32,283 nucleotides of DNA from Deltaproteobacteria bacterium (GTDB taxonomy: Bacteria > Myxococcota > UBA727 > VGSZ01). The notes below the pieces were generated by a model, which made no database searches, was not told the origin of the DNA, and saw nothing but the letters and a program-made list of their open reading frames with translations. Position numbers and translations under genes: made by a program. Shown here piece after piece: positions 1-7,613 of this stretch. The stretch's first letter is position 1; each line of letters starts with the position of its first letter. Location of the stretch: contig VGSZ01000023.1 of the NCBI GenBank assembly GCA_016874845.1, forward strand, positions 1-32,283, in the 5' to 3' direction.

Positions 1-1194
1 GCGGGTCAGCTGCGCGTAGGCGGCCAGCCGCACCAGCGCCCCCTCGAGCGCGCGCACGCTGGTGGTCACGCTGGCGGCGACGAAGTCGAGGACGTCGTAG
101 GGCAGCGCGCAGCCGAGGTCGACGGCCTTCTTCAGCAGGATCGCCTTGCGCGTGTCGGCGTCGGGCGGCCGCATGTCGGTGACGAGCCCCCACTGCAGCC
201 GCGTCTTCAGGCGATCCTCGAGCCCGGCGATCTCGTGCGGGTACCGGTCGCTCGTGACGACGATCTGCTTGTGCGCCTCGTACAGCGCGTTGAACGTGTG
301 GAAGAACTCGTCCTGCGACTGCGCCTTGCCCGCCAGAAACTGGATGTCGTCGATCAGCAGCACGTCGACGTCGTCGCGGAACTTGCGGCGGAAGGCGTCG
401 AAGCGCTTGCCGTGGCTGTCGGCGATGAACTCGTTCACCCACTGCTCGGCCGACAACAGCGCCACCCGCAGCCCGGGGTGACGCCCGAGGGTCTCGTGGC
501 CGATGGCGTGCAGCAGGTGCGTCTTGCCAAGGCCCGTGGGCCCGAACAGGAACAGCGGCGAGTAGCGCGCCCCCGGACGCTCGGCCACCTGCCACGCCGC
601 CGAGTAGGCCATCTGGTTGGCCGGCCCGGTGACGAAGGTGTCGAACGAGTAGCGCGGGTCGAGGCGACACCCCGGCCGGGGCCCCGAGCGCCGCGTCGGC
701 AACGGCACCACGCGGACGTCGTCGGCGGCGACGCCGTCGCCAGTCCCTGCCAACCGACGGTCGGTCGGCGCTGCGTCGGCGCCCGGCGCGGCGCGGCCCG
801 CCGCCGCGCCCACGTCGACCGCTGCGGCCACGCCGTCGTCGCCGTCACGCAAGACGGCCACCGGGACGCTGCCCGCAGGGCGCGGCTGGACCACGACGCG
901 CAGGTCGCGCACATCGCGGCCAAGGGCCGCCGCCCCCACCCGCGTCAGCGCCTCGCCGTAGTTGTCGCGCACCCAGTCGGCGAGGAACGGCGTCGTCGCC
1001 CACAGCGTCAGCACGAACAGCGGCCCGTCGCCCTCGTCGGTGACCGACAGCCCCGCCGGCAGCAGCGGCTCGATGAAGCCGCGGTAGGCGAAGAGGCTCA
1101 TCTGCTCCCGCAGCGTCGTCGTCATCACGCGCAGCAGCTCGGCAGCGCCTGGCTCCGCGGTCGGGGATGAAGACGGCGGCGAAGGCGATCGCAT
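1..1194 (-). CDS. dnaA: Chromosomal replication initiator DnaA (3' end outside window)
   Basis: DnaA binds origin boxes as an ATP-dependent filament and opens the origin. The window holds 398 codons; the lid end and the DNA-binding domain IV lie beyond base 1. Domain I is recognisable (LREQMSLFAYRGFIEPL, then ADWVRDNYGEAL, like the usual DWVRDKY), followed by a linker rich in Ala and Asp. The AAA+ domain has Walker A GPTGLGKTH (usual form GGVGLGKTH), Walker B DVLLIDDIQF, sensor VVTSDRYPHE, a box VII-like segment LKTRLQWGL, and VRALEGALVRL near the cut edge. The start is uncertain. ATG at 1194 has AGGA about nine bases upstream; ATG 1278 and ATG 1125 are in frame, and 1125 would still keep most of domain I. 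Identity is firm, start is moderate. Confidence 0.93.
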   Translation of the reverse strand, partial: MRSPSPPSSSPTAEPGAAELLRVMTTTLREQMSLFAYRGFIEPLLPAGLSVTDEGDGPLFVLTLWATTPFLADWVRDNYGEALTRVGAAALGRDVRDLRVVVQPRPAGSVPVAVLRDGDDGVAAAVDVGAAAGRAAPGADAAPTDRRLAGTGDGVAADDVRVVPLPTRRSGPRPGCRLDPRYSFDTFVTGPANQMAYSAAWQVAERPGARYSPLFLFGPTGLGKTHLLHAIGHETLGRHPGLRVALLSAEQWVNEFIADSHGKRFDAFRRKFRDDVDVLLIDDIQFLAGKAQSQDEFFHTFNALYEAHKQIVVTSDRYPHEIAGLEDRLKTRLQWGLVTDMRPPDADTRKAILLKKAVDLGCALPYDVLDFVAASVTTSVRALEGALVRLAAYAQLTR

Positions 1195-1804
1195 GGCAGG
1201 GCGTCCTACCGGGGGTCCTGCCGGGCGCGGCGACGACACCGGAGACGAAGCAGGCGGGGCGCGGCGCGGGGGCGTCATCGTCGGCTCGGCCTCGTGGCGC
1301 CCGCGCTGCGGGTGCCCGGTTGCTTCGACGGCTTCGGCGCACAGGGCGCAGGGGGCGTCGTCGAAAAGGGGGACGCGATCGGTACCAGAGGAAAAATCAG
1401 GCTGACAAGCCGCGCACGGGACGACGGCGGATCCAGCGGCGGCGACCGCGCGAAGGCCCCGTCGTTGCGCGCTTTTCGTCGGCAACGCCGGCGCAGCAGG
1501 AGCGGAAACCCCACGCAGCGAGCGACCCCCTTGACCCCGGTCTGGCAGGACCGCGCGCGCGATCCGTTCGATGCAATCACCGCGTTGGTGGTGGTCACGA
1601 CGCCCCCTGGTCGCTGCGGTCACCCCGAAGAAGCCGGATCTCGCGGGATCCACGGATCTCAATCGCGCTGCGAAGCCGGCGGCGGCTGGTCGTCACTGAT
1701 CGAATGCATCGTCGCGATCAGTGCGCGACGGGCCTCGTGGAGCGCGCGGTCGTCGGACGCCCCCGCCGGGCCGCCTGTGGCCGCGACGGGCGGGCCAGCG
1801 CCCG
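1195..1804. other. Non-coding stretch upstream of dnaA
   Basis: About 600 bases between the dnaA start and the next stop codon. Reading frames here are Arg-rich shadows with no recognisable protein. The stretch is slightly richer in A and T near 1375-1410 (GAAAAATCAG). I searched by eye for DnaA boxes (TTATCCACA and high-GC variants such as TTGTCCACA) and saw only a 6-of-9 match around GGATCCACG near 1646, which is not convincing. A TTGTCA-like -35 can be read on the minus strand at 1403-1408, but no acceptable -10 follows. The dnaA promoter presumably lies here. Confidence 0.5.
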
Positions 1805-2305
1805 TCAGCGACCGGCCTGCTGCTTCAGGCGAGCCAGCTCGTCGTCGAGATGCTTCGCCGCCTGCTCCTTCGCCTGCGCGGCGGCGGCGAGCCCCTGCCG
1901 CTGCTGCTGGGCGGCGTCGAGCGCGGCCTGCTGGGCGGCGCCAGCGGCGCCCGCGGCGCTGAGCCGGGCGCGGAGCGCGTCGAGGCGCGGCTTCAAGAGC
2001 AGCGCCGCCACCCCGGCCACGCCAGCGACGACCACGGCGCCGATGGCCCACAGCCACAGCGACGCGATCAGCTGGAACAGCGCGATGAGCCCTATGGCGC
2101 CGAGGGTGGCGACGACGACGGCGAGCACGAGCCTCTTCTTCGTCGCGCGCGACCGGGCCGCCGCGCGGGCAGCCCTCTGCTCGTCGGAGAGCGTCAGGCC
2201 TTCGAGCGCGTCGCGCCCCGCCGACAACGCCGCCTTCGTCGTCAGCTCCTGCGCCAGCCTCTGCATCGCCTTCTGCGTCGCGCCGCCGCCGTCATCGTTC
2301 GCCAT
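1805..2305 (-). CDS. Small membrane protein with C-terminal coiled coil
   Basis: Predicted 166 residues from ATG 2305 (MANDDGGGATQ); the frame is open further upstream but the sequence there looks non-coding. Residues about 1-58 are charged and Ala-rich. Two adjacent hydrophobic segments follow (about 60-78, LVLAVVVATLGAIGLIALF, and 81-107, ending VAALLLKP). The C-terminal 55 residues are an Ala/Gln/Arg-rich helix with coiled-coil spacing, ending LDDELARLKQQAGR. This suggests a hairpin inner-membrane protein with a cytoplasmic coiled coil. I do not recognise a family. No clear ribosome binding site is visible, so the start is a judgement. GC-rich third positions support real coding. Confidence 0.6.
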   Translation of the reverse strand: MANDDGGGATQKAMQRLAQELTTKAALSAGRDALEGLTLSDEQRAARAAARSRATKKRLVLAVVVATLGAIGLIALFQLIASLWLWAIGAVVVAGVAGVAALLLKPRLDALRARLSAAGAAGAAQQAALDAAQQQRQGLAAAAQAKEQAAKHLDDELARLKQQAGR

Positions 2306-2702
2306 GACGACGTCGTAGCACGCTGACGGCACCGGCGCCGCCGCTGACGTCGTCGGCGTGCCGGCCGGTCTCGCGGGTCGCTCACCGCGACGACCACCGG
2401 TCGAGCCAGCCCCCGACCTGCTCGAGCTTTCCGGCAAGCAGGAGGCTGGCGGCCGTCCAGTGATCCTCCTCGACGCGGTCCCCCCTTCGCGCGGAGGTCA
2501 CTGGCATCGGTGCCGCCGCCCTTCGTCGCCTGCACGACGGGATGACCGACCGTGTGCGGCGACGACTGCGACGGGTACTGGGCGAGGCGTTCGTCACGAT
2601 CAGGTCCGCGGGCGACGGTCGCCACGGGGCTCGCGCTAAGGTCCGCGCTGTTGATCGCCCGCATCGCCCGCTCCGCCGCCCATCGCCCCTGTCTCGCCAC
2701 CC
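2306..2702. other. Stretch without a supportable gene
   Basis: About 400 bases between the coiled-coil gene and the MMPL stub. Several frames are open on both strands, but none shows a family motif, a signal sequence or a good ribosome binding site with a start. It may contain the decayed 5' part of the MMPL gene that follows. Confidence 0.4.
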
Positions 2703-3134
2703 CTCGCCATCACGCTGGCCCTGCCCGAGGGCCAGACCGACAAGGCCCTGAACTTCGTGTCGGTGTTGAGCCTGCCGCTGCTCCTCGGCACCGGCATCGA
2801 TCACGGCGTCCACCTCTACGAGCGCATCCGGCACGACGGCGCGCTCGCACCCGCGCTCGTCCACTCCGGCAAGGCCCTGATCCTAAGCGCGATGACGGCG
2901 ACGATCGGCTTCGGCGCGCTGATGCTGTCGGTGCACCGTGGCATCTTCGGCCTCGGGCTCGTGACCGCGCTGGGCATCCTGCTCTGCCTGCTCACCACCC
3001 TCGTCCTTCTGCCGGCGCTCGTCGCCATCGTGCAGCCGGAGCTGCTCGCGCCGCTGCCGACGTCGACGCCGCCTGTACCCGCCGCCGCCGCCGCCGCCAC
3101 CACCACGACAACCGGCAGGGGCACGGAGGCCTGA
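2703..3134 (+). pseudogene. C-terminal stub of an MMPL/RND-family exporter
   Basis: The frame encodes the last membrane region of an MMPL (RND superfamily) transporter: KALNFVSVLSLPLLLGTGID, then HGVHLYERIRH, then SAMTATIGFGALMLSVHRGI and two further hydrophobic helices ending LLPALVAIVQPE. In intact MMPL proteins the LPLLLGIGIDYGIH motif opens the second copy of the conserved membrane block, after hundreds of residues of N-terminal helices and periplasmic domain. Here similarity fades upstream of about 2703 and nothing upstream resembles the missing part. The only start nearby is GTG 2757, inside a membrane helix. The stub would be about 125 residues against the usual 750 or more. The tail is a Thr/Ala/Pro run. 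Most likely a truncated gene. Confidence 0.75.
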
Positions 3135-3135
3135 C

Positions 3136-3681
3136 ATGCGCGTCGCCCGCACGCGGACTGGGCTGCTCGGCACGTTCGTCATCGTCGGCTGCGCCCACGC
3201 GCCCGCCGTGGACCCGCGCGCGCAAGACCGCGCCCGGCTGGAAGCTCTTGGCACCACGCCGCTGCCCGCGGACTTCGCCGCCGAGGCCCGCCTCGTGCTT
3301 TCACCACGGCTGGTGGCCGCCGAGGTGCAACAGTCCCTCGACGAGGCCGCGGGCGCCCTCGAGGCCTTCCGCTTCGCGCTGCCGCTGCTTGGCGAAGTGA
3401 CGTTGCAGCCCGACCCCGTGGTCCGCGGCGTGCGGGCCGAGCCCGAGCCGCGCTGCGTCGGCCGCGTCGCGCTGCTCGTCGAGCTCGACGGGGCGCTGGC
3501 GCCGGTGACGACGTCGGGCGTGCGCCCCACCACCTCGCCCGGCAGGTCGAGCGCCGCGACGGACGTCACCCGATCGGCGCATCGACGGGCTGCCGAACCT
3601 CGGTCCGTGCCGGGGCGCCGATGGCGGACGTCGCGACAGACAAGGCATGCTGACCCACGGAAACGACGAGGGGGTTGCTGA
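3136..3681 (+). CDS. Putative lipoprotein, C-terminal half doubtful
   Basis: ATG 3136 follows the MMPL stop by one base and has a perfect GGAGG at 3125-3129. The protein begins with a short basic region, a hydrophobic stretch and a lipobox-like VIVGC, so a lipoprotein is likely. Residues about 35-125 look like a genuine helical protein (ADFAAEARLVLSPRLVAAEV, then ALEAFRFALPLLGEV). From about residue 130 the sequence becomes Arg/Ser/Thr-rich and looks like out-of-frame translation, which suggests a frameshift or a deletion joining it to foreign sequence near 3500-3545. The stop TGA at 3679-3681 overlaps the ATG of the next gene. Pairing of an MMPL exporter with a small lipoprotein suggests envelope lipid traffic, by inference only. 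Confidence 0.5.
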   Translation: MRVARTRTGLLGTFVIVGCAHAPAVDPRAQDRARLEALGTTPLPADFAAEARLVLSPRLVAAEVQQSLDEAAGALEAFRFALPLLGEVTLQPDPVVRGVRAEPEPRCVGRVALLVELDGALAPVTTSGVRPTTSPGRSSAATDVTRSAHRRAAEPRSVPGRRWRTSRQTRHADPRKRRGGC

Positions 3682-5135
3682 TGGACCGACGCACTTTCCT
3701 GGGGCTGACCGCCGGCGTGGTATCGGCCCCGCTGTGGACGGGCTGCGCCGACGGCGGCGACGGCGATCCCGCCGGCGACGGGCCGCCCGCGGCCCCGCCC
3801 CCGGTCGACGCCGACGCCCTCGACGGCGGGCGGCGCGCAGTGCTCGACCTCGAGGCGATCCCCGTCGACGAGGTTGGGTTCCCGCTGGGCGTGCAGGCCG
3901 GGGGGATGCGCGGCCGGGCGCTCACCGTGTGGACGCGCGTGAGGACGACGACGGCGACGCTGCGCCTGCGCGTGTGGCGCGACGTCGCCGCCGACGCCGT
4001 GCCGGCCGCGCAGCCCGGCGAGATCGTGCTGGTCGAGGACAGGGTCGTCCTGCCCGGCGACGAGGGGACGGTGAAGGTCGTCCTCGACGGCCTCGCCCCG
4101 TCGACGTGGTACCGCTACGCGTTCTTCGTCGATGGGGACGTCGGCCGGTCGGTGGTGGGGCGCGTACGCACCGCGTGGGCCGAGGACTGGGAGTGGCCAG
4201 TGACGCTGGGCGCCACGACGTGCACGAGCCCGGCGTTCGCGCCGTTCTCTGCGCTGCAGCGGCTGGCCGAGCTCGAGCTGGACGCGTTCGTGCACACCGG
4301 CGACATGGTCTACGCCGACGGCTCGCGCACCGCCGACGAGTACCGCGGGCACTGGGAGCGTGCGCTGGCCGACCCTGGGTTCCGCGCGCTGCTTGCGCGG
4401 CAGGGCGGCTACTTCGCCTGGGACGACCACGAGTTCGACAACAACGTGAACCCCGAGCAGATGCCGGCGACGCAGCTGCAGACGGCGGCCGGCGAGTTCT
4501 TCGCAAACACGCCGATGACGCCGAACGCCGACGGCGGTCTGTGGCAGTCGTTCGTGTGGGGCCGCACGCTCGAGCTGATCGTGCTCGACTGCCGCACCGA
4601 GCGGCGCCCGTCGACGCGCACGTCGGACCGGCCCGTGTACATCGGCGACGCGCAGATGGCGTGGCTGAAGGACCGCCTGAAGAACAGCCCGTGCCGCTTC
4701 AAGGTCGTCGTCAACTCGGTGCCCATGACGAGGATGCCCTTGCTGTGGCCGCCGCCGGACCGCTGGCAGGGATACGCGGCGCAGCGGGCCGAGGTGGTGA
4801 CCTTCCTGCAGGATGAGGGCATCGAGGATGTGTGGTTCCTTTCGGGCGACTTCCACGTCGGCTTCGTCGGCCGCGTCGAGCCTACGGGGCCGCTGCGTCG
4901 CGCGTGGGAGGTCGCCGTCGGTCCCGGCGGCAACCTGGGCAACCCGCTGGCGTTCCTCGCTGCGCAGGACGCCACGCGCGAGCAGGTCTTTCCCGCCGCA
5001 CAGTTCCTGTACGGACGCGGCGAGGTGGCGGCGACCACGGTGACGTTCGACCCGCTGCGGGGCGAGGTGCGCGTGCGCTTCGTCGACGTAGACGGCGGGA
5101 CGCTGTTCGATCAGGTGATCGATCATTCGACCTGA
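3681..5135 (+). CDS. Tat-exported PhoD-like alkaline phosphatase / phosphodiesterase
   Basis: Metallophosphatase of the PhoD family, which cleaves phosphomono- or diesters outside the cytoplasm with Fe/Ca-type metal centres. The 484-residue protein from ATG 3681 starts DRRTFLGLTAG, a twin-arginine signal, followed by WTGC near residue 19, so a Tat lipoprotein is likely. Residues about 63-165 form the N-terminal Ig-like PhoD domain. The catalytic part shows GATTCTSP (metal-binding Cys region, about 177-184), HTGDMVYADG (205-214), WDDHEFDNN (247-255), LDCRTERR (302-309) and FLSGDFHVGF (386-395), all family hallmarks in the right order. A TTG codon at 3675 is in frame, but the ATG has the better spacing from GAGGGGG. 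The start overlaps the preceding stop (TGATG). Confidence 0.93.
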   Translation: MDRRTFLGLTAGVVSAPLWTGCADGGDGDPAGDGPPAAPPPVDADALDGGRRAVLDLEAIPVDEVGFPLGVQAGGMRGRALTVWTRVRTTTATLRLRVWRDVAADAVPAAQPGEIVLVEDRVVLPGDEGTVKVVLDGLAPSTWYRYAFFVDGDVGRSVVGRVRTAWAEDWEWPVTLGATTCTSPAFAPFSALQRLAELELDAFVHTGDMVYADGSRTADEYRGHWERALADPGFRALLARQGGYFAWDDHEFDNNVNPEQMPATQLQTAAGEFFANTPMTPNADGGLWQSFVWGRTLELIVLDCRTERRPSTRTSDRPVYIGDAQMAWLKDRLKNSPCRFKVVVNSVPMTRMPLLWPPPDRWQGYAAQRAEVVTFLQDEGIEDVWFLSGDFHVGFVGRVEPTGPLRRAWEVAVGPGGNLGNPLAFLAAQDATREQVFPAAQFLYGRGEVAATTVTFDPLRGEVRVRFVDVDGGTLFDQVIDHST

Positions 5136-5184
5136 TCCCGCGGCGGCCCTGCCGGTCACGCCGGACCCGGGGCATGATTGAACC

Positions 5185-6002
5185 ATGAAGCTTCTGGGGT
5201 CTCTCGTCGTCGCCCTGCTCTCCGTCCTGTGGCGGGCCGTCGTGGTGACGCCTTCCGGCGCACCAAGGCGCTCCATGACTGGGTCGTGAGCCGCCTGCGC
5301 TACGACAACGGCTCCGTCACCGGCGCGCGCAAGCCGCAGGACGCCGAGAGCGTCTTTCGCAACCGCATGGGTGTCTGCGAGGGCTACGCCCACCTGCTCG
5401 TCGAGCTGGGCAAGTTTGCCGGTGTGCCCGTCGAGTACGGCGTCGGCGAGGTGCGCGAGCCCGATGGCCGGCAGGCTCCTGTCGGGCACGCATGGAACGC
5501 CGCCCGCATCCGGGATCGCTGGTACTCGATCGACGCCACGTGGGACGACCCGACCGTCGATGGCGGCGGCGACGCCGACAACGACCGGACCGACTACCTG
5601 TTCACGCCGCCGTCCGTTGCCATCTTCGACCACCTGCCCGATGAGGCTCGCTGGCAGTTCCTGAAGGAGCCCTTCGATCGCGGCGCCTTCCTGCGGCAGC
5701 GCATGACGCGGCCCGGATTGGCGAAGCTTGAGCTCGAGCTCGTCAGCCCCGAGCGGCCGGTGGTCGATGTCGCGACCGACTCCATCGATGTCGTCCTGAA
5801 GAACCCGCGCCGCCTGCACCTCATGGTGAAGGTCCGCCCGATGGGCGCCGCCGATCACACCGACTGTCCCTCAAGTGACGACGGGACCCTGCGGGCCCGC
5901 TGCCCGCTGCGCGCCGGGCCCCATGACATCCGCGTGTATGCCGGCGCGGCGAAGTACGGGGTCTACCGGCACATCGCCCAACTCGCGGTGCATCGCCGGT
6001 AG
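5185..6002 (+). pseudogene. Transglutaminase-like cysteine protease-fold protein, signal peptide out of frame
   Basis: The main frame carries a transglutaminase-like core: ALHDWVVSRLRYDNGSV, the catalytic Cys in RMGVCEGYAHLL (TGC at 5376-5378), the His in VGHAWNAARI and the Asp in YSIDATWDDP. A C-terminal beta-rich tail of about 100 residues follows. Such proteins are usually secreted proteases or peptide modifiers. The best start, ATG 5185, gives a good signal peptide (MKLLGSLVVALLSVLW), but in another frame that stops after 34 codons at 5287-5289. The core frame has only a TTG at 5178 and an implausible N-terminus. A frameshift, probably with loss of the early mature region, therefore lies at about 5235-5265. 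Either a recent pseudogene or a sequence error. Confidence 0.75.
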
Positions 6003-6053
6003 CGCTCCCCGCCCGCCAAGGCAGCGCTCGCCCGGTCGGACGCCGGCAGCCTT

Positions 6054-6152
6054 GGTTTCGGCGGTGACGGTGGTCCGGCCGAAGCGGCCCGGGTACTGAA
6101 TCCCAGCGACGTCGCCTACGACAACGACGGCAATCTCGTGATCGCCGATCCG
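6054..6152 (+). pseudogene. Orphan NHL-repeat fragment
   Basis: A single NHL beta-propeller repeat can be read on the plus strand: GFGGDGGPAEAA, then LNPSDVAYDNDGNLVIADP. This matches the usual GFSGDGGPAxxAxLNxPxxVAVDxDGNLYIAD pattern closely. Nothing before or after continues the propeller, there is no start codon, and the fragment sits between the stop of the transglutaminase-like gene and the convergent DUF1501 gene. Intact NHL proteins have about six such repeats. It is most likely the leftover of a deleted gene. Confidence 0.7.
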
Positions 6153-6226
6153 TCGCCGGTGTCGGCGGCGGGGGACGGCCGAGCGGCGACGGCGGGCTGG
6201 CGACCGGAGCCGGGCGACCGGCGGGC

Positions 6227-7609
6227 TCACCCGAAGAACGGCAGCGGCGTCGCCGGCAGACCGGGCAGCGCGAACCTTCCGGTCAGCGCCGCGTCGATGT
6301 GCAGCTTGTCGTGCAGCGCCTGGTGGATGAGCGCGGGCGTCAGCACCAGCGCCGCCGCGTCGTCGGGGGGCGCGCTGACGACGGCGCCGTCGCGGACGCG
6401 GACCCGCCGCGCCGTCATGCCGCGACCGTTCCCGACGACGGTGGCGCCCACGACGCGGTTGCCGCCCAGAGTCGCCTGCGCCGCGCCCAGCGCGAGCACC
6501 ATCATCGCCGTGACCGGCCAGTGATCCTTGCCGCGGGTCGCGCCGGTGTCGTTGTAGAACGTGCGCCCGAAGTCGGAGCCGACGAGGACGACGACGCAGC
6601 GCGACGACAACGCCGGCGTGGTCTCGACCTGCCGCGCGACGAAGTCGACGCCCTCGAGCAGCCGACGCAGCGCGAAGCGGTGCCCGTCGTCGAGGGCGTC
6701 GTGGTCGTCGTGGGTGTCGAAGCCGCCGACGTCGAGGTGGGCGGCGACGCAGGCGCCTTGCGCCATCGCGCCGAGCACGGCGGCGGCGGCGGGCACCAGC
6801 GAGCCGCGGGGGCCGGCCACCGCCTCGGCCTCGACCATGGCCGGCGCGAGGGCGTCGAACGCCGCCGTCGTCGCCGCGTCGCGGGCGGCGGCCAAGTCGT
6901 CGAGGAAGGCGCGCAGCCGCGGCGACGTCGTGCCGGCGCGCAGGCGGGCGTCGCGCGCTTCTCGGTAGGCGCGCAGGTTCGCGTGGGTCGCGTTGGTGTG
7001 GAACTGCTGCGCCGTCGCCGGGCTCGCCGGCCGCGTCGAGTTGGGCAACGTCGCCCCGAGCAGCGTGCTCGGGCTGCCGGCGCGCGACGTCGGCACGAGG
7101 CCCGCGGTCTCGGCGTAGCCGCCGGTGGTGATGAACGCGAGGGGCGGCGGCGCCGTGAGCTCGTCGACGGCGGTGCGGGCGACGAGGCTGGCCAGCGTCG
7201 GGTGCCCCTCGCGGTCGCTGCCGGTGAAGGCGACGCGCGGGCCGAAGTCGTGGCTGACGGTCTGGTTGTCGACGCCGCGAAAGATCGTGATCGCGTCGCG
7301 GAACCGCGCGAAGAAGTCTTCGCCGCCGAACGCGTAGCGCTCGTCGACGACGGCGCCCTCGCCGGGCAGGCGCAGCGGCGCGTACGTCAGGTTGCCGGCG
7401 CGCAGCAGCTGCGCCTCGGTCCACGGTGTGACGTCGGCGCGGCCGCCCACGGGGTCGAGCAGGAACGTCGGGTCCCAGGCGCCCGCGGCCTCCATCGACA
7501 GGAACAGCGGCGGCGGGGTTGCCTGCTGGGTGCGGCCGGGGCGGCCGAGCAGCAGCGTGGCGGTGACGGCGGCGGTGGAGCCGACGAAGCGACGACGTGT
7601 GAGAGGCAT
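6227..7609 (-). CDS. DUF1501 family Tat-exported protein
   Basis: 460 residues. The N-terminus TRRRFVGSTAAVTATLLL is a twin-arginine signal, so the protein is probably exported folded. Family marks of DUF1501 are GFDTHDDHDALDDGHR (about residues 310-325), a SDFGRTFYND segment with GKDHWP shortly after, and a GGNRVVGATVVGN stretch. DUF1501 proteins belong to the alkaline-phosphatase/sulfatase fold group, and in planctomycetes and myxobacteria they are typically encoded beside large cytochrome-like DUF1592/DUF1588 proteins. The substrate is not established. The ATG lies four bases after the TGA of the upstream gene, and GTGGAG inside the end of that gene serves as ribosome binding site, so the two are one transcription unit. 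Confidence 0.9.
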   Translation of the reverse strand: MPLTRRRFVGSTAAVTATLLLGRPGRTQQATPPPLFLSMEAAGAWDPTFLLDPVGGRADVTPWTEAQLLRAGNLTYAPLRLPGEGAVVDERYAFGGEDFFARFRDAITIFRGVDNQTVSHDFGPRVAFTGSDREGHPTLASLVARTAVDELTAPPPLAFITTGGYAETAGLVPTSRAGSPSTLLGATLPNSTRPASPATAQQFHTNATHANLRAYREARDARLRAGTTSPRLRAFLDDLAAARDAATTAAFDALAPAMVEAEAVAGPRGSLVPAAAAVLGAMAQGACVAAHLDVGGFDTHDDHDALDDGHRFALRRLLEGVDFVARQVETTPALSSRCVVVLVGSDFGRTFYNDTGATRGKDHWPVTAMMVLALGAAQATLGGNRVVGATVVGNGRGMTARRVRVRDGAVVSAPPDDAAALVLTPALIHQALHDKLHIDAALTGRFALPGLPATPLPFFG

Positions 7610-7613
7610 GGGG

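Noticed and set aside
1380-1408. TTGTCA-like promoter element upstream of dnaA
   Set aside because: The -35 resembles consensus, but no -10 better than two of six matches follows at a 16-18 base spacing.
1630-1665. GGATCCACG as a DnaA box
   Set aside because: It matches only six of nine consensus positions and stands alone.
3480-3600. Minus-strand frame reading VTSVAALDLPGEVVGRTPDV
   Set aside because: It is short, has no start, and matches no family; it is probably the antisense of the decayed lipoprotein end.
2883-5858. A 991-codon open frame on the minus strand
   Set aside because: It lies antisense to PhoD and its neighbours, which carry clear motifs; its own product is Arg/His-rich with no family signal. 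It is a high-GC shadow.
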